A DNA stretch of 64,000 bases from QHXQ01 sp045807745 (GCA_045807745.1 JBJMGT010000036.1:1-64000), one strand, 5' to 3'; positions 43,035-52,861 are shown, numbered from the stretch's first letter. Program-made: numbers and translations. Notes: a model not told the origin generated them from the sequence alone.

Positions 43035-45218
43035 ATGCCGATGAGTCGCGCCGCACAATTAAAAGAACGTTTGCAGCAGCGCACGCCGCTCTCCGTAAAG
43101 ATTCTGGCGAAGCGCGCACTCGTCGGCACGGTCGGCGCTTGCATGCGCGGGGCGGCGCGCGTGGTCGGCTTTGGGCAACACGTACTCCACTTGGCCGTCA
43201 AGCATGGACTTGATCTTGACGAGGCGTGGCCCGTGCGCCCGCAAGCCGTTCCGTCCGTTGAGTTGAAAGTTGATCTCTGGAGCGCGCAGGATTTTCTGTT
43301 TCTCATGGACGCGCGCAAGCGGGCGGGCGCTGCCCCCGTTATAACTTCGATCATCATTCCCGTCTTTAACAAGGTCGAGTACACGTTTCAATGTCTGCGC
43401 TCGCTGCTGCGCGAAGTTGATCTCGACGCGAATGAGATCATCGTCGTCAACAACGCCTCGCGCGACGAGACGCCGCGCCTGCTCGCGCACTTTAGCGATC
43501 TGCTCAAGGTCGTCAACAACGAAGAGAACTTAGGGTTTGTGGATGCGTGCAATCAGGGCGCGGAAGTTGCGCGTGGTCGCTATCTAATCTTTTTGAACAA
43601 CGATACGGTCGTCCTGCCCGGCTGGTGGCGCGGGCTGGTTGACACGGTCGAGCGCGATGAACGGGTCGGTGCGGTCGGCTCGCTGTTTCTCTATCCCGAC
43701 GGCACGATTCAGGAAGCGGGCGCGATCATCTGGCGCGATGGCACGGCCTATCACTGCGGCTGGGGCCGGCACGGCGCAGACAGAACATTTAATTTCGCGC
43801 GCGAAGTTGATTACTGCTCCGGCGCGTCGCTGCTGATTCGGCGAGAGTTATTCGCGCAACTTGGCGGCTTCGACCGGCGCTATGCGCCTGCTTATTACGA
43901 GGACGCAGACCTCTGCATGGGCGTGCGCGCGCGCGGGCATAAGGTCGTCTATCAACCCGCGTCGCGGCTTATACATTACGAAGGCGTGACTGCGGGGCGC
44001 GACGCCGGCACAGGGCTTAAACGCTTTCAAGTCGTCAACCGCGAGCAGTTCAATGCGAAGTGGCGCGCGGTGTTAGACAAAGATCATCTGCCGAATGATC
44101 CGGCCAACATTGCGCGCGCGCGTGATCGCCGGCCGGGGCCGCGCGTCCTCGTGTTTGACGAACGCGTGCCGACGCCCGACCGCGACGCCGGCAGCGCACG
44201 CATGCTCTTCATCCTGCGCACGCTCGCCCACACATATCGGCCCGTGTTTGTGCCGATGAATCGCCCCGAATGGCCGGAGTATGAGCGCCGGCTGTGGCAT
44301 GAGGGGATCGAGACGGCGGCTGTGGCCGATTATCCGCGCCTGCTGCGCGCACACAAATACGCCGCCGCGATTGTGAGCCGCCCGCCCGTCGCCGCTGCGC
44401 TTCAGTCGCGTCTGCGCCGCGCCGGTGTCCCGTTCATCTTTGACATGGTGGATGCGCACTTCCGGCGTTTCGCCCGCGAATATGCGGTCACCAACGACCC
44501 GCGGAGCGCAGCGCAGGCGGCCCGCTATCGCAAGCTGGAGACGAAACTCGCGCGCACGAGCGATCTCATCTGGTGCACTTCGCCGGAAGAGCAACAGGCG
44601 GTGGCTGAGCTTGCGCCCGGCCGACGCAGCGCCATTATCCCGACGATCCACGAACAGCACGAGCGCGGATTATCGTTCGACGAACGGCACGGCTTGCTCT
44701 TTATCGGCAACCTCGCGCACCGGCCGAACAGCGACGGTGTGCTCTACTTCCTACGCGAAGTCTATCCGCTCATCCGGCGCGCGCTGCCTGAGATCGAGTT
44801 GGATATTATCGGCGACAACCCGGCGGAGATTGCCGCTTACGCCGACAAAGCTGTGCGTGTGCATGGCTACGTGCCGAACGTGACAACGTACTGGCAGACC
44901 CGCCGCGTTTTTGTCGCACCCTTACGTTACGGCGCGGGCGTGAAGGGCAAGATCGGCGAGGCACTTGCGCACGGCCTGCCGGTCGTCACCACGACGGTCG
45001 GCGCGGAAGGCATGGGTCTCGCACCCAACGAGTCGGCGCTCATCACTGATACGCCGCAAGCTTTGGCTGACGCAGTAGTGCAACTCTACAATCAGCGCGC
45101 GCTATGGCAACGGCTGGCCGACAACGGTTACGCACACGTCGGCGCACACTTCACGCCGGCGGTCATCGCACGGGTCATTACCGATTCACTGCGCGAGCTT
45201 GGCGTAGTTGTTAGTTGA
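43035..45218 (+). CDS. GT2-GT4 glycosyltransferase fusion
   Basis: A 727-residue two-domain enzyme. Residues ~100-340 are a GT2 with TSIIIPVFNKVEYTFQCLRS, VVNNASRDETPRL, FLNNDTVVLPGWW and YYEDADLCMGVRARGH. Residues ~375-727 are GT4-like with RVLVFDERVPTPDRDAGSAR, LLFIGNLAHRPNSDGVLYF and PLRYGAGVKGKIGEALAHGL. Two activities in one chain suggest two successive sugar additions. It follows the ABC exporter genes and probably belongs to the same transcription unit. Confidence 0.92.
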   Translation: MPMSRAAQLKERLQQRTPLSVKILAKRALVGTVGACMRGAARVVGFGQHVLHLAVKHGLDLDEAWPVRPQAVPSVELKVDLWSAQDFLFLMDARKRAGAAPVITSIIIPVFNKVEYTFQCLRSLLREVDLDANEIIVVNNASRDETPRLLAHFSDLLKVVNNEENLGFVDACNQGAEVARGRYLIFLNNDTVVLPGWWRGLVDTVERDERVGAVGSLFLYPDGTIQEAGAIIWRDGTAYHCGWGRHGADRTFNFAREVDYCSGASLLIRRELFAQLGGFDRRYAPAYYEDADLCMGVRARGHKVVYQPASRLIHYEGVTAGRDAGTGLKRFQVVNREQFNAKWRAVLDKDHLPNDPANIARARDRRPGPRVLVFDERVPTPDRDAGSARMLFILRTLAHTYRPVFVPMNRPEWPEYERRLWHEGIETAAVADYPRLLRAHKYAAAIVSRPPVAAALQSRLRRAGVPFIFDMVDAHFRRFAREYAVTNDPRSAAQAARYRKLETKLARTSDLIWCTSPEEQQAVAELAPGRRSAIIPTIHEQHERGLSFDERHGLLFIGNLAHRPNSDGVLYFLREVYPLIRRALPEIELDIIGDNPAEIAAYADKAVRVHGYVPNVTTYWQTRRVFVAPLRYGAGVKGKIGEALAHGLPVVTTTVGAEGMGLAPNESALITDTPQALADAVVQLYNQRALWQRLADNGYAHVGAHFTPAVIARVITDSLRELGVVVS

Positions 45219-45381
45219 GTGCGGAGTAAACTATTGTAGCGATTATCCCGCTAACAAAGCTGATGTGGACAGTTTTAACTGAATTCAGGTTGCTGGCAGG
45301 GAATGTAACAGTCACTTGATCCGTTAACGGAAAAAGTTCACAAGCAGATAAGACAAGGGCGTGGGGCAGCCTAAAGCCAGC
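45219..45381. other. Intergenic region with 12-bp palindrome, left edge of lower-GC segment
   Basis: About 160 bp with no gene. TCCGTTAACGGA at 45320-45331 is a perfect palindrome that might be an operator. Base composition falls from here onward until about 46890. Confidence 0.5.
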
Positions 45382-46725
45382 ATGAAACACGGGGTTAAAA
45401 AGACGTTATCTAGAAGCCGCAGGTTGATTAAGATCGTTGCGGTCAATGCGCTCCTGCTTGTTGTCCTGACCGAACTCATGTCTTTGAGCTTTTATTTCAT
45501 TAGAACGCGGCGGCTCTTTTATCTAAGGCCGGCAGGAGGCGCAGACGAGGCGGCGGTTTTAGCGCTTGATGAGACCAGATTAGAGCGGACAATCATCGAA
45601 CGCCTGCACCCTTATTTTGGCTTTACTACCAAGCCGGAGACGCCCTACAAACTTAGTTTTTCGCAGACCGAGCACAAAGCGAATAATTATGGTTTCACGA
45701 CGCCCTATGCTTATCCATTTAAGAAGCGCGACGGGCAATATGTCGTCGGCATCTTCGGCGGCTCGGTGGCGCAGAACTACGCCGTCTATGAACAGGAGCA
45801 TAATGTCTTAGCCGAAGCGCTGAAGCAGCTCCCGGCACTCCGGGACAAAGAGATCATCATCCTGCCGTTCGCTTACGGCGGCTACAAGCAGCCGCAGCAG
45901 CTTCTCGCCCTGAATTACTTCTTAGCCTTGGGACAGGGCTTCGACTTGGTCATCAACATAGATGGATTTAATGAAGTGGCGCTCTCTGATCTGAATACGA
46001 AGGCGGGCGTCGAGGTAGCGATGCCGAGCGTCCAACACATCATGCCCTTAGTCAATCTGGCGAGCGGTCATGAGTCGACGGAGGAACTGACCAGTCTGCT
46101 GCGCCTTAAGCAGTATAAGGAGCGTCTAAAAACGGCGCTTCAGGCTTGGCGCCAATGCACCTTGGCCTCTTGCTATACCCTGCGCCTACTTCACGTCAGG
46201 TATTTGGCGGCTGCTTATCGGCAGGAGGTCGGCAAGTACGATTCGTTCTGGGTCAGGAAATTTAACGATATCGATCAAGACGCCTTGGTACAAGTTAATC
46301 GGGACGACTCGCTCCCGCCCGGCAGCCCCGTTGCCTTCGAGCGCATGGCCTCTATCTGGGCCGAATCCTCACGTCTCATGCGGCATGAACTAGCGGACGC
46401 ACACGTCCCGTACTTTCATATCGTTCAACCTAATCAATACGTCCCGACCCAGCGGGTATTCAGCGAGGAAGAAAAGCGAGTGGCGGTGCAAGCGGACGGC
46501 AGGTACGTGGCGGGAGTGCAGGGCGGCTATCCCGTATTACTGTCAAAAATCGATGAATTGCGAAAATCGGGCGTTACCGTTATCAACGCGGTGAACGTGT
46601 TCGACCACACGGCAGCACCTGTCTATGGCGACACTTGCTGCCATTATAACCAATTAGGCAGCGAGATATTTTCTACCTTTGTCGCCAGAGCCATTGTGGC
46701 AGGCTTACAGGGGGCATCTATCTGA
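45382..46725 (+). CDS. Membrane-anchored SGNH/GDSL-like hydrolase of the EPS cluster
   Basis: A 447-residue protein. One N-terminal membrane helix (IVAVNALLLVVLTELMSL) is followed by a luminal domain with block-I-like GIFGGSVAQNYAV, block-III-like NIDGFNEVALSDL and a C-terminal His in CCHYNQLGSEIF. These match SGNH-fold esterase or acyltransferase motifs, suggesting addition or removal of acyl groups on the polysaccharide. ATG 45382 is preferred, GTG 45361 possible. GC content is lower than in both flanking genes. Confidence 0.7.
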   Translation: MKHGVKKTLSRSRRLIKIVAVNALLLVVLTELMSLSFYFIRTRRLFYLRPAGGADEAAVLALDETRLERTIIERLHPYFGFTTKPETPYKLSFSQTEHKANNYGFTTPYAYPFKKRDGQYVVGIFGGSVAQNYAVYEQEHNVLAEALKQLPALRDKEIIILPFAYGGYKQPQQLLALNYFLALGQGFDLVINIDGFNEVALSDLNTKAGVEVAMPSVQHIMPLVNLASGHESTEELTSLLRLKQYKERLKTALQAWRQCTLASCYTLRLLHVRYLAAAYRQEVGKYDSFWVRKFNDIDQDALVQVNRDDSLPPGSPVAFERMASIWAESSRLMRHELADAHVPYFHIVQPNQYVPTQRVFSEEEKRVAVQADGRYVAGVQGGYPVLLSKIDELRKSGVTVINAVNVFDHTAAPVYGDTCCHYNQLGSEIFSTFVARAIVAGLQGASI

Positions 46726-46903
46726 GAAATAGAGACAGCGGTGGATGAAACGCACAGGGTGCAACATCGAGCAACGGACTGGGAATGAAGAGCGAATGAT
46801 ACTGACGCACCTCCTTTGAAGCTATTTATTGTGCTGGGGACATGCTTGCTTAGTCAACCGGATAATTACCCTCGTTTAGTGACTGGCCGCGAATTGTGCT
46901 TAC
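46726..46903. other. Junction between the lower-GC segment and the truncated epimerase
   Basis: No gene is seen. The epimerase frame runs back only to a TGA at 46880-46882, so the break lies about 46880-46904. Confidence 0.5.
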
Positions 46904-47707
46904 GTGCAGGCGGACGTATTGACCTCAGACCTCGCCGGCATCCTCCGCGCGTTCGCGCCCGACGTGGTGTTGCACGGCGCGGGCACGGCCTCGGTCGCCG
47001 CCTCGCTCGAAACACCGCTCGACGATCTGCGCGCCGCCGTCCTGACGTGGGCCAACATGCTCGACGCCGTGCGCCGCTCTGGCCTACGTCCCGTCATCTT
47101 GTTCCCTTCGAGCGCGGCCGTCTATGGCAATCTCGCGGAGCTACCGGCCCGTGAAGAGACACCGACGCAACCGATCTCGCCTTATGGTTTTCACAAAGCC
47201 GCGTGCGAGTTGTTGGCGCGCGAGTACGCCGATTGTTTTGGTTTGCGCACGGTCGTCTGCCGTCTGTTCTCGCTCTTTGGCGCGGCGCAGCGCCGGCTGC
47301 TCGTGTGGGAGTTGTACCGGCAGTGCGCCGGGTCTGACGCGACCGTCTGGCTTGCCGGCACAGGTGCGGAGACGCGCGACTATCTGCACATAGACGATGT
47401 GGCGGCGGCGCTCATCGCGCTGGCCACGAGTCAGACACGGACAACTGACGAAGGGCGCTGCCTCTCCGTCAACGTGGCGAGCGGCGTGGAGACGAGCGTG
47501 CTCGCGCTCGCGCGGCAAGTGCGCGATCTCGTCGCGCCCACGAAAGAGATTCGCTGTCGCGGCACGGCTCGCCCCGGCGACCCGCTTGCGTGGCGCGCAG
47601 ACATCACGACCTTGCGCGCACTTGCCCCTCATTGGCAACCGCAACCGCTCGCCGCCGCCCTCATGCGTTGTGTCGCTCAGTGGCAGCAAGATGCCGCCCT
47701 CAAATAA
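46904..47707 (+). pseudogene. 5'-truncated NAD-dependent epimerase/dehydratase
   Basis: 267 residues with most of an extended-SDR enzyme: FAPDVVLHGAGTASVAASLE, FPSSAAVYG, the catalytic PYGFHKAACELLA, and RDYLHIDDVAAALI. The first ~50 residues with the GxxGxxG NAD loop are absent. The only upstream in-frame sequence is eight codons after a stop. Without the dinucleotide loop it is probably inactive. The break coincides with the edge of the lower-GC segment carrying the SGNH gene. Confidence 0.75.
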
Positions 47708-47727
47708 CAACAGAAGGCGCGGAGTTT

Positions 47728-47767
47728 CCTCTGCGCCCTCTGTGTCTTCGGTGCACTCTGTGTTGAA
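47728..47767. repeat. CCTCTGTGTC-type dispersed motif (copy 1)
   Basis: CCTCTGCGCCCTCTGTGTCT.. followed by TGCACTCTGTGTTGAAA. It resembles a shorter version at 49238-49268 (CCTCCGCGTCCTCTGTGCCA, then CTGTGTTAAAA). The two copies bracket the nucleotide-sugar dehydrogenase gene. Confidence 0.6.
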
Positions 47768-47804
47768 AGCGCCGGCCCGGTAACTCACGTCGTAGCGGCC
47801 ACGC

Positions 47805-49148
47805 TTACAACCGGACGATGCGCGCACAACTCGTGCGCCGCAGATCGCGGTCGAGCGCGTTGCGCGTGTCTACGATGAGTCGCGTCAACTCGCAGACGCG
47901 CCGGTAATCGATCCCGCTGTGGTCGGTCACGATCACGACGCAGTCGGCCCTGTGCAATTCGTCGTCGGAGAGCGCGCTGGACTGCAAAGGCTCGCCTGAG
48001 CCTTGCGTGTGCGCGTCGTCGAAGCGGACTTCGGCGACGAACGGGTCGTGATAACGCACGTCCGCGCCCTTCGCCCGTAGCCGGTCGATGATTGACAGCG
48101 CCGGCGACTCGCGCACGTCGTCTATGTCCTTCTTGTACGCCACGCCCAAGAGCAGCACGCGCGCGCCCTTCAATGCCTTCGACTCGTCGTTCAAACCATC
48201 CGCCACGAGTTGCACGACGTGCTCCGGCATGCGCGAGTTCACTTCCTCCGCGAGGCCTATGAAGCGCGAATCGAACCCGTGCTGCCGCGCTTTCCAACTA
48301 AGATAGTGCGGGTCGAGCGGGATGCAGTGGCCGCCGATGCCGGGCCCCGGATAGAAGGGCATGAAGCCGAAGGGCTTAGTGGCGGCGGCGCGGATGACTT
48401 CCCACGTGTCGATGCCGAGCGCGTAGCAGAGCCGCGCCATCTCGTTCGCCATGCCGATGTTGACGGCGCGGAAAGTGTTCTCAAGGAGTTTGGCTGCTTC
48501 CGCCACGCGCGCGGACGTGACCGGGTGGACATGGTTGACGATCTCTCGGTAGAGCGCGGCGGCCGCTTCGGTCGAATCGTCCGTACAGCCGCCGACGACC
48601 TTTGGGATGTTGTGCGTCTGAAACTGCGGGTTGCCGGGATCGACGCGCTCAGGGCTAAAGGCGAGTAGAAAATCTGCGTCCAACTGCAAGCCCCGCTCGG
48701 CGAACATCGGGAGCAATACTTCGTCGGTCGTGCCCGGATAGGTTGTGGACTCAAGGATGATCAGTTGCCCGCGCCGCAAGTTCTGTTGAATCTGCTCGGC
48801 GGCGGCGAGGATGTAAGAGATGTCCGGCTCTTTGGTCTTACGCAGCGGTGTGGGCACGCAGATGATGATCGCGTCGCAAGCATTGAGCGCGCCGAAGTCT
48901 GTGGTCGCGCGCAAGCGCCCCTCTTCGACGAGCGCTTGGACGCGCGGCGTAGGTACGTCCGGGATGTAAGAGTCGCCCGCGTTGATGCGCGCCGCCTTCG
49001 TCTCGTCCACTTCGAAGCCGGTCGCTTGAAAACCCTTGCCGGCGAACTCGACCAGCAGCGGCAACCCGACGTAGCCGAGTCCGATGACACCGATGTGCGC
49101 GCGCTGTGCGCGGACGAGTTCCAGCAGTGAATCTTTGATTGTCGTCAT
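47805..49148 (-). CDS. Nucleotide-sugar dehydrogenase (UDP-GlcNAc/ManNAc 6-dehydrogenase type)
   Basis: A 447-residue UDP-sugar 6-dehydrogenase. The NAD site is HIGVIGLGYVGLPLLVEF, followed by ICVPTPLRKTKEPDISYI and ESTTYPGTTDEVLLP. The catalytic cysteine is in GPGIGGHCIPLDPHYLSW. VLLLGVAYKKDIDDVRESPA begins the C-terminal NAD-sugar domain. It oxidises an activated hexose or N-acetylhexosamine to the uronic acid for surface polysaccharide. It resembles WbpA/WecC more than Ugd; exact substrate unknown. Confidence 0.92.
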   Translation of the reverse strand: MTTIKDSLLELVRAQRAHIGVIGLGYVGLPLLVEFAGKGFQATGFEVDETKAARINAGDSYIPDVPTPRVQALVEEGRLRATTDFGALNACDAIIICVPTPLRKTKEPDISYILAAAEQIQQNLRRGQLIILESTTYPGTTDEVLLPMFAERGLQLDADFLLAFSPERVDPGNPQFQTHNIPKVVGGCTDDSTEAAAALYREIVNHVHPVTSARVAEAAKLLENTFRAVNIGMANEMARLCYALGIDTWEVIRAAATKPFGFMPFYPGPGIGGHCIPLDPHYLSWKARQHGFDSRFIGLAEEVNSRMPEHVVQLVADGLNDESKALKGARVLLLGVAYKKDIDDVRESPALSIIDRLRAKGADVRYHDPFVAEVRFDDAHTQGSGEPLQSSALSDDELHRADCVVIVTDHSGIDYRRVCELTRLIVDTRNALDRDLRRTSCARIVRL

Positions 49149-49237
49149 GAAGTTATGCGTGTCTTGGATCGCAGCAAGACTATGAGAGCGTAATCCGACG
49201 TGTCAAGCGCTCCGACCGGCGCGAGGTCGGCGCTGGG

Positions 49238-49268
49238 CCTCCGCGTCCTCTGTGCCACTGTGTTAAAA
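49238..49268. repeat. CCTCTGTGTC-type dispersed motif (copy 2)
   Basis: Second copy of the motif at 47728-47767, in the same orientation, on the other side of the dehydrogenase gene and shortly before the following secreted protein gene. Confidence 0.5.
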
Positions 49269-49308
49269 ACGACCCTTACGGTTAAACTCAAATGTGGTGG
49301 GCAAAGTC

Positions 49309-50838
49309 ATGACAGGCATAAAGCGGCTGACCCTAATCGTCGCCCTCTGGGCCATAGCGACCGCGACCGGACAGCAGCGCGCGGTCGCACAAACAAAACA
49401 GACGCGCCCGCCGGCCCGCGCCGCAACACCGCGCACGTCCCCGACGCGACCCGCCGAGCTTGAAGCGTTGATCGTAGACGCGCGCAGCGCGCCGGCCGAA
49501 TTCGCGGCGGACGTGCTGTTGCGCTTGGTGGAGTCGCACAAGATTGCGGAGCGCGCGTGGCAGCGCGCGTTGCTTGAAGAAGCGTTTCGCACGGCCGGCG
49601 GCGCGCAACAACCGTTGAAGCGCCGCATCGTGCCCGGTCTCAACTACGCCTATACGCGCGAGGACTATCAGGCGCGCGCCTTTCAACTCAACCTCAACAC
49701 GCTCTCGCTGCGCTTGCGCGCCGTGAACGCCCTGCTCAAAATCGATAAGAGCAAAGCGCGCGCGTTATTTAGCGAAATCCCGCGTAAACTGCCGCTCGCG
49801 CCACGCACCTGCGATGACGCGCTCATCTATGACCTCTTGGATTACTACACAACATTGAACCAGATAATTGCGACGACCTTCAGCCCTGAAGAGAAAGCAC
49901 GCGACGAGGATGTGCTGTTCACACAATCTTATGTGGAGGAAATGAGCGCGCCTGAGCAAGTCTTTTACACTGCGGCACTCGTTACGCGCGCAGGCGACAG
50001 TCCGGCTCGCCTCGCTCCGCTCGTACACGCCTATAGCTCAGCACTGAGGAAGATCGAGGCCGATGCTCGCAGTTTCACGGCTGACAGTATGAACTATGGC
50101 ATGACGCTTACGATCTTGCTCGATTTCTGCCAGCGGCATGAGATCTCACCGGACGAACTGCTCGAAGCCTTTCGTACATTCTTCGTCAAACACATGGGCG
50201 CGAGCAGGTGCGCGGAAAGCGCAAAGACACCGGATCGTTGGCTTAACAATTTCAATAGACAACTGAACGAACTTGCGTTGAATCAGCCGTCACTAGCTCC
50301 TATCAAACCCGAAGAGATTACGCCCGCGAAAATCGAAGGCGCGGCGCACCTGACCCCATTCTTTTCTACGCCCATAGCGCGCAGTCTGTTTCGCACGGCG
50401 CAGGAGTTACGGTTCGGGTTGGCGGATGAGCCAGAGCCGGATGAGGACAGAGTTGATCCGAAGCGCGGCGAGAAGTTGCTCGTGTGGCTCAACGCGATGG
50501 CGGACTGGCGTGCGGGCGGCGAAACGTCGGAGGCAGATTATTTCGATCAGAAGTGTGTGCTCTATCAACTGCTGCTGGAGGCGGGGCCCAACGAGGGGCC
50601 GGCGGGCACGACCCTGCTCGCAGAGTATGTCGCATTCCTGCGCCAGCCCGCGCGCCAGCAAGAGAGCCGCGCCGGTTGGCTGTTGCACGTTCAACGCCTA
50701 CTCAGCAGCACGCGCTTCGGCGCGGGCGACGCACGCGCGCGTCTGCGCGCGGCGCTGGCTAGTTCAGGCGAGCCTGTGTTGCGGCTGTACGCGGGCATAC
50801 AGCGCGCCCGACCGCAGATGGGGACACACCTACCCTAA
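49309..50838 (+). CDS. Secreted helical protein of unknown function
   Basis: A 509-residue protein. A signal peptide (RLTLIVALWAIATATGQQRA) is followed by a Pro/Ala/Thr-rich spacer, then mostly helix: ELEALIVDARSAPAEFAADV, RALLEEAFRTAGGAQQP and LNTLSLRLRAVNALL. There are no catalytic motifs. It looks like a lineage-specific scaffold protein. ATG 49309 is preferred over GTG 49294. Confidence 0.65.
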   Translation: MTGIKRLTLIVALWAIATATGQQRAVAQTKQTRPPARAATPRTSPTRPAELEALIVDARSAPAEFAADVLLRLVESHKIAERAWQRALLEEAFRTAGGAQQPLKRRIVPGLNYAYTREDYQARAFQLNLNTLSLRLRAVNALLKIDKSKARALFSEIPRKLPLAPRTCDDALIYDLLDYYTTLNQIIATTFSPEEKARDEDVLFTQSYVEEMSAPEQVFYTAALVTRAGDSPARLAPLVHAYSSALRKIEADARSFTADSMNYGMTLTILLDFCQRHEISPDELLEAFRTFFVKHMGASRCAESAKTPDRWLNNFNRQLNELALNQPSLAPIKPEEITPAKIEGAAHLTPFFSTPIARSLFRTAQELRFGLADEPEPDEDRVDPKRGEKLLVWLNAMADWRAGGETSEADYFDQKCVLYQLLLEAGPNEGPAGTTLLAEYVAFLRQPARQQESRAGWLLHVQRLLSSTRFGAGDARARLRAALASSGEPVLRLYAGIQRARPQMGTHLP

Positions 50839-50882
50839 CGTCCGCGGCCGGCGTTCGGGGGCGCAGGATTAGGGGATGTCCT

Positions 50883-51164
50883 TTAACCGCAGGAGTTCGC
50901 TTTGTTCTTCGTCGGTCTGGGCGGCACGGTCTGGCCTGTGTCAGTTAAATCCGTAATGCGCCAGGGGCTGGCGCGGCCGTTGGCGAGCAGTTCGCCCGCC
51001 GGCCCGACTTCGTAATCGGGCAACCCCTGTCTGTCTTCCAAAAGCCAACCGCTCTGATCCCACGCTTGCGGATCGTACAAAGCGAAGCCGCGATCAGTCT
51101 CGTCCGCTATCAACTCGCGACCACTGGGGAACTGATAGACGCCGCGGGGGCGCAGCGCTGTCAT
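50883..51164 (-). CDS. Small hypothetical protein
   Basis: A 93-residue protein beginning TALRPRGVYQFPSGRELIA and containing GFALYDPQAWDQSGW and PDYEVGPAGELLANG. It has no known domain. Gly/Asp/Trp-rich loops suggest a small beta-fold. Coding is likely because the composition is protein-like and the frame is free of repeats. Function unknown. Confidence 0.55.
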   Translation of the reverse strand: MTALRPRGVYQFPSGRELIADETDRGFALYDPQAWDQSGWLLEDRQGLPDYEVGPAGELLANGRASPWRITDLTDTGQTVPPRPTKNKANSCG

Positions 51165-51322
51165 GCTCGCAGCATAAGCAAACGACTTGAGGAAAACCTG
51201 AGCCGCACCGCCAAGCGAGGCCCGGCTTAAGTTGCCTACGTCACTCTTTGGTGAGATAGCTTACGGCCCGACGCGAACATAAAAGAGCCTGACGCCAAAG
51301 CGTGTGCATGGCTTATTAATTT

Positions 51323-52861
51323 TCACTCTTCGACCGGCGCGAGACCGCTGATGGCGGGGCCTTGGATGACATGGCCGTCCGCGGCCGCGTAGCGCGAGCC
51401 GTGACACGGGCAGTCCCACGTCTGCTCGGCCGTGTTCCACTGCACGACGCAGCCCAGATGTGCGCAGATGGCCGAGCGTTCGTGCAGCGTCCCTTGCTCG
51501 TCCCGATAAGCGGCCACCTTCGTCAAGCCGCGCCTGATGACAGCGCCGGCACCCGGCTTGATCTCGGCCACAGACTCTAGCTCCCCAGGCGTGACCAAGT
51601 CCGTGTACTGCGCCATGACGTTTAGATTTTCCTGCGCGAAGTCCTTGATGGCGGCGAGCGTCACGCGCGATGGATCGTAGAGCTTGGCCCAGGGGTTCGC
51701 GCGCCCGCAGATGAGATCGGTGAGCAGCATGCCGGCAATCGTGCCATGCGTCATGCCCATACCGGAATCGCCGGTGGCAATGTAAACATTGTCAGCGTCC
51801 AACGGATTGCGCCCAATGAAGGCGAGCGAGTCCACCGGCTCCATGACCTGACCCGACCAGCGGAACTCGATCCCTTCGATCATCTGGAAGCGGTTGCGCG
51901 CCCACTGTTCGAGCTTGCCCCAGCGCTGGCTGCCGTCGTCCTGCTGCCCCGTCTTGTGATCCTCGCCGCCGACGATGAGCACGTCGTAGTCGCCGACGCG
52001 CTCAAGGCGCACGTAATGGTAGGGCACGCTGAGATCGGCGGCGGCGTCCCAGAGCAGCAATTTGGGGATAGAGCCGGCGGGCACGCGCGCGCCGATGACG
52101 TAAGTGATGTAAGGGGCCTGCTTCGTGTGGATGGCGACCAGGTCGTTGACCGGCGTGTTGGTCGCGACGACGACCGCGCCCGCCTTGACCGTGTGCCCCT
52201 GCGCCGTCTCGACGCGCGCGCTCGTGCCGCCTTCGATCTTCGTCGCGTGCGTCGCGGTGTGGACTCGGCCGCCGTCGCGTGTGATGGCGCGCACGAGTCC
52301 CGTCAGGTATTTGAGCGGGTGGAACTGCCCCTGTTGCGGGAAGTGCAGACAGGGGCCTGTGTCGAAGGCTTCAAGCGGGGCGCGCTCCAGGCGGCGCACT
52401 TCGGTCAGCCCGGCCCGGTGCGCCGCCGGCAGTTCGTCTTCGAGCACCTGCTTCGTCCCTTGCGGGTGGAGGAAGAGATAACCGTCCAGCCGCTCGAACT
52501 CGCAATCGATCTGTTCTTCGTTGACGATTGCTTCAATCCGATCAATCGCGGCGATGTGGCTCTCGGCCGCCAAGCGCGCGCCTTCCTCGCCGAACAGGCG
52601 CTCAAGCTCGTAGAAGCGATCGTCGAGCGCGTTCGTCAGGTGCGCGGTCGTACGCGCCGTCATGCCGCCACCTAAGGGGCCGTCGTCGAGCACGACTACG
52701 TGCCGCCCCTCGCGCCCAAGCAGGTATGCGGTCGTCAGCCCCGCGATGCCTGCGCCGACGATGCACACATCCGCGTCGGTGTCCTGTGTCAGTTGCGCTG
52801 CGCGCGGCGTATCGGCCGTGGCCATCCAGATTGAAGTGCTCTGCCCGTTGTCCATCTTCAT
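51323..52861 (-). CDS. FAD-dependent oxidoreductase with C-terminal Rieske domain
   Basis: A 512-residue protein. The FAD site is DVCIVGAGIAGLTTAYLLGR, followed by the DAO-like DDGPLGGGMTARTTAHL. Residues ~420-505 are a Rieske [2Fe-2S] domain, with the ligands in CAHLGC and CPCHGSRY. It resembles glycine/D-amino-acid oxidase-type proteins with a Rieske tail. Electrons probably pass from FAD to the cluster; the substrate is unknown. Confidence 0.92.
   Translation of the reverse strand: MKMDNGQSTSIWMATADTPRAAQLTQDTDADVCIVGAGIAGLTTAYLLGREGRHVVVLDDGPLGGGMTARTTAHLTNALDDRFYELERLFGEEGARLAAESHIAAIDRIEAIVNEEQIDCEFERLDGYLFLHPQGTKQVLEDELPAAHRAGLTEVRRLERAPLEAFDTGPCLHFPQQGQFHPLKYLTGLVRAITRDGGRVHTATHATKIEGGTSARVETAQGHTVKAGAVVVATNTPVNDLVAIHTKQAPYITYVIGARVPAGSIPKLLLWDAAADLSVPYHYVRLERVGDYDVLIVGGEDHKTGQQDDGSQRWGKLEQWARNRFQMIEGIEFRWSGQVMEPVDSLAFIGRNPLDADNVYIATGDSGMGMTHGTIAGMLLTDLICGRANPWAKLYDPSRVTLAAIKDFAQENLNVMAQYTDLVTPGELESVAEIKPGAGAVIRRGLTKVAAYRDEQGTLHERSAICAHLGCVVQWNTAEQTWDCPCHGSRYAAADGHVIQGPAISGLAPVEE

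Noticed and set aside
46816..47154. A 112-residue plus-strand frame overlapping the epimerase
   Set aside because: It is the shadow of the epimerase in another frame, with arginine-rich, unstructured composition.
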